DNA from: Desulfosediminicola ganghwensis
GTDB taxonomy: Bacteria; Desulfobacterota; Desulfobulbia; Desulfobulbales; Desulfocapsaceae
DNA: 64,000 bases
Assembly (NCBI RefSeq): GCF_005116675.2
Contig: NZ_CP050699.1
Span: 1,139,001-1,203,000, forward strand
Direction of reading: 5' to 3'
The notes below the pieces were generated by a model. It had not been told where the DNA came from. It saw nothing but the letters and a program-made list of their open reading frames with translations, and made no database searches. Position 1 is the first letter of the stretch. Each line of letters begins with the position of its first letter. Positions 61,315-64,000 of this stretch are shown in pieces. A program made the position numbers and the translations under genes.

Positions 61315-61672
61315 TGCATCGTGCTCCTTGTGCGTTCAGATCGTGAAGATAGCTCTTGTCGACTGCAAAGCACCTGCGGATGATCCTGATTCAAGCTGTA
61401 TATTTTCAGTATATGTCAACTGGGAAGAAATGGATAAAAAAACGTTTAGAGCCAGACGATTGCATTCCTCGAGAGAAGGTTTGCGTGGATCTTTATCGGT
61501 TGTGTGGTTTTCTTGTATAATATCTGACCACAAGCTCTATAAAATGGGCAGGGATGTGGGACTAGTAATTGTGATAAGATATCCTGTGGCACGTGTCGGC
61601 AGAGAGTCTGGAGAAAGTCATGGTTTTAGGTAAAGTTTTTCAAATATGAGATCAGGGGAAGGGCAGAACCAT
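61315..61672. other. divergent region upstream of the aminotransferase gene
   Basis: A stretch of 358 nt between diverging genes. Presumably two promoters. No conserved gene or RNA recognised. Confidence 0.35.
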
Positions 61673-62839
61673 ATGATAGATAAATGTACCGAATTGTTTT
61701 CAAGTGATACTGACAAGGTATTTCTGGGGCACTGTGCCATATCCCCGCTCTTTGCAGGAGCACGGGACGTGATGCAGAGTTATGCAAAGGAGATGGCAGC
61801 AGGTGGCGTAACCGCGCTTCACCAGTTTCTCGATTATATTCCCAGGCTGCACAACAGCGCCGGGGCAATGATGAAAACAGGCGGCGAGAATATCTCCTTT
61901 GTCCAGAATACTGCTACAGCTTTATCCATGATTGCGGGCGGCTACCCATTTGAGCCGGGTGATCAGATTATCAGCTACGTCCACGAATATCCGAGCAACC
62001 ATTACCCCTGGCTGATCCAGCAGAGCCGGGGTGTGGAACTGGTGTTGTTGCCGGATGTGGGGGAAACCGGGGGTAACGGCACTTTACTCGGCTGGTCAAT
62101 GGGAGATCTCGAAAAACTGGTGACCAGCAGAACCAGGGTTATTGCCATCAGCCATGTACAGTTTGCCAGTGGTTTTGCTGCCGACCTGGTTGAGCTGGGA
62201 GCGTTTTGTAAGGAGCGGGATATCGATCTGGTGGTCGATTGCGCCCAGAGTTTTGGCTGTCTGCCGGTCTACCCCGAAGAATGTAATATCGCTGCCATCG
62301 CCACCTCGGGCTGGAAGTGGCTGATGGGCCCTTTTGGCGCGGGCCTGATGTACACCTCGCCAGAGTTTCGTGCCAAGTTACGTATCACCATGGGTGGTCC
62401 GTCGATGATGGAGCAGGGGCTCGATTATCTTGATCTGAGTTGGCAACCTCACAAGGATGGCAGGATGTTCGAATTCTCAGCCTCGCCCTTTGATCATATG
62501 GCGGCGCTGGCGGAAGTAATGGAGAATGTTTTTGCCAGAAACTCCATGGAGCAGGTGCGTGACGAGGTGTTTCGCCTGCAGGACCTTTTTGTGGCAGAGT
62601 TGTTGTCTCTGGGCGTTACCGGGAGGGAAGCGAAAGTGCTGATGCCGACTCAAAAGCATCGATCGGGTATCGTGCCGATCCAGGTTGCAGCAGACCCGCA
62701 GGCCGTCATGGCCAAGTTGCAGAGCGAGGGGGTGACGTTCACCGGGCCTACAGGCGTTCTGCGCCTGGCACCTCATTTTTATATGAGTGATGCGCAGATC
62801 GTAAAAGCGGCTCATGTTTTCAAAAACGTTGTCGGCTGA
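61673..62839 (+). CDS. class V aminotransferase (cysteine desulfurase-like fold)
   Basis: PLP enzyme of 388 residues. FSSDTDKVFLGHCAISPL opens the fold; VVDCAQSFG supplies the PLP-binding aspartate, and ATSGWKWLMGPFGAGL the Schiff-base lysine (K215). The usual cysteine desulfurase active-site Cys segment is not seen, so this is probably an aminotransferase or lyase rather than IscS/SufS. AAGGG lies 9 nt before the ATG at 61673; an upstream ATG (61646) has no ribosome site. Monocistronic. The substrate is unknown. Confidence 0.82.
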   Translation: MIDKCTELFSSDTDKVFLGHCAISPLFAGARDVMQSYAKEMAAGGVTALHQFLDYIPRLHNSAGAMMKTGGENISFVQNTATALSMIAGGYPFEPGDQIISYVHEYPSNHYPWLIQQSRGVELVLLPDVGETGGNGTLLGWSMGDLEKLVTSRTRVIAISHVQFASGFAADLVELGAFCKERDIDLVVDCAQSFGCLPVYPEECNIAAIATSGWKWLMGPFGAGLMYTSPEFRAKLRITMGGPSMMEQGLDYLDLSWQPHKDGRMFEFSASPFDHMAALAEVMENVFARNSMEQVRDEVFRLQDLFVAELLSLGVTGREAKVLMPTQKHRSGIVPIQVAADPQAVMAKLQSEGVTFTGPTGVLRLAPHFYMSDAQIVKAAHVFKNVVG

Positions 62840-63009
62840 GGGGCGAAATGTACGGAAGACTCCATATAATAGAGAATTGGAGTTGCAGGGTAGAGAGAAA
62901 ATAGAGCGTGTGATACGGTTATAGTTTGTTATGACATTGTCCGGTTCAGGCCATTCATCCGTTAAAATTACTTGTGATAACGAATTCAGACGCACAACAG
63001 GAGGCGCAT

Positions 63010-63873
63010 GTGAAACTCAGACACCTGGTTGTATGTATTTCATTATTGGCTCTGGCTGTGACTGCAGACGCTAAAGACAAGAACCCTTTTCTCCAGAACC
63101 TGCCGTTTGAAAGCGGTAAAATTCAGTACGCAATATCGGGAATGGAAGAGGGCACCGAGATTCTGTACGTTCGCGGCTACGGTGAACAGACGGCTACGTA
63201 TCGCCAAACCATAACCAGTATGATGGGGATGAAGGTCGAGAACAAGACCCTTGAAATCACAGACCCGGAGTGGGTTTACAGTTACGATCTGAATGAAGAG
63301 AGCGGGGTGAAGAGTGTCAACCCCATCAGGCTCATGGTGGAGGAGTACGAGAAGCTGAGCGGAGCAGAACAAAACACGGTGCAGCAGAACTCAGAGCGGT
63401 TTGGCATGAGCGTCGTCAATGGTCTGGGCGGCAGTGTCGAGCAGTTCGCGGCGCGTATTCTCGGCTATGATTGTGACAAATCAAGCGCCATGGGGGTCAC
63501 GGTATACTCCATACGCGGCTCGTCATTGCCTCTCAAGACCGAGTCAGACCTGATGGGCATGAAGATGGACATGGTGGCAACCTCGCTTGACAAGGGAAGG
63601 GTGGATGGCAAATATTTTAAACATCCGGCCGGGATTGAGGCCATCTACGATAAAGAATCGGAAATGATGGCGAGACATATGGCCCAGCAGACCATCGCCT
63701 GGTTGAAAGATCCATACGGTTCATCTTCACCACAGATGAGAATGATGCAGTCTGGTCCGACACAGCACGCCGGTGGTCGTATGCACCATGTGGCCGAGGA
63801 CGAACAACCGTCTATGGATGAGGCCATGAAGCTCCTCAAGGGCATGTTTGGCGATCAGCCGCAGCCAGAGTGA
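63010..63873 (+). CDS. exported protein of unknown function
   Basis: 287 residues with a Sec signal peptide (KLRHLVVCISLLALAVTADA). The mature part reads as beta-rich: GKIQYAISGMEEGTEILYVRGYGEQ and YRQTITSMMGMKVENKTLEITDPEWVYSYDL, then a methionine-rich region (MMGMKV, LMGMKMDMV) and an MRMMQS / MHHVAEDE tail with a Met/His-rich segment. It resembles no family I know for certain; the pattern has some likeness to periplasmic proteins of the DUF4412 type. The Met/His content could bind metal such as copper (inference). GTG start with AGGAGG 5 nt upstream; the open frame reaches 62974. Monocistronic, nothing recognised downstream to the window end. Confidence 0.7.
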   Translation: MKLRHLVVCISLLALAVTADAKDKNPFLQNLPFESGKIQYAISGMEEGTEILYVRGYGEQTATYRQTITSMMGMKVENKTLEITDPEWVYSYDLNEESGVKSVNPIRLMVEEYEKLSGAEQNTVQQNSERFGMSVVNGLGGSVEQFAARILGYDCDKSSAMGVTVYSIRGSSLPLKTESDLMGMKMDMVATSLDKGRVDGKYFKHPAGIEAIYDKESEMMARHMAQQTIAWLKDPYGSSSPQMRMMQSGPTQHAGGRMHHVAEDEQPSMDEAMKLLKGMFGDQPQPE

Positions 63874-64000
63874 AACTATCTTCTTGGAATTGCTGGAGGC
63901 TTTGTGAATTCAGGTGTTCGGCCCTATACTTTGGCCTGATCTGTGCTACAATATTTAGTGCACGATCTATGAAGATACAGTGGTTCGGATTGAAGGTTTA

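Noticed and set aside
1-64000. tRNA, rRNA or CRISPR arrays
   Set aside because: No T-loop/acceptor combination, no rRNA-like stretch and no regularly spaced direct repeats were seen by eye; a covariance scan would be decisive.

Overview
The window looks like chromosomal DNA of an anaerobic, respiratory Gram-negative bacterium, most likely a deltaproteobacterium (Desulfobacterota, Desulfobulbales-like). This is inferred from gene content, not from a marker gene. The evidence is a Tat-exported molybdopterin thiosulfate/polysulfide-type reductase operon, a tungsten-type aldehyde:ferredoxin oxidoreductase with a four-cluster ferredoxin, a GlcD/GlcF-type 2-hydroxyacid dehydrogenase, acetyl-CoA synthetase beside an OFA-family carrier, an ADP-forming acyl-CoA synthetase, two TRAP transporters, and an outer-membrane lipid A deacylase. 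No rRNA, tRNA, CRISPR array, prophage or intact insertion sequence was found.

Layout. 0-2.4 kb: an ABC ATPase of the nucleoside/BMP import type, then a decayed CBS-domain gene. 2.4-8.2 kb: a non-coding stretch with two related long palindromes, an OFA-family carrier, acs, repeat elements and a PagL-like deacylase. 8.3-17.6 kb: glcD-glcF, a coiled-coil unknown, a Rossmann-fused histidine kinase, a class II CPD photolyase, and ferredoxin-AOR. 17.7-26.5 kb: malate dehydrogenase, a fused 5-oxoprolinase diverging from a dctPQM TRAP operon, and a MarR-like regulator. 27-34 kb: a SnoaL-like secreted protein, a PNPOx-like protein overlapping a PEP-utilising kinase, then cimA and a DUF523-DUF1722 protein. 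34-38 kb: a CoA-transferase carrying a GNAT domain, overlapped by an NDP-forming acyl-CoA synthetase. 38-44 kb: a fasciclin protein, a hemerythrin-encapsulin pair, and a photolyase cluster (Fe-S 6-4 type, DUF2256 and cry-DASH). 44-48 kb: phs/psr-like ABC operon. 48-55 kb: orphan PstS, a FadR-type GntR regulator and a second TRAP operon. 55-57 kb: arginase plus a TIGR00300-type ornithine cyclodeaminase. 57-64 kb: an acyltransferase-hydrolase fusion, an acyl-CoA synthetase, a class V aminotransferase and an exported unknown.

How the genes fit together. Carbon and energy: lactate or other 2-hydroxy/2-oxo acids may enter through the second TRAP system and be oxidised by GlcD/GlcF. ATTGGT-N3-ACCAAT sites upstream of both glcD and the GntR gene suggest one regulon across 39 kb. 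Acetate and acyl-CoA metabolism is represented by Acs, an NDP-forming synthetase, a CoA-transferase and an AMP-forming long-chain ligase. Stress: three different photolyase/cryptochrome types, a hemerythrin-loaded encapsulin and a hemerythrin-like cargo signal point to a life exposed to light and oxygen, for instance surface sediment.

The most interesting items are the hemerythrin-encapsulin compartment, the three-photolyase set with its DUF2256 and DUF523-DUF1722 companions, the shift of the GNAT domain from the acyl-CoA synthetase to the CoA-transferase, the arginase-cyclodeaminase pair, and the palindrome families.
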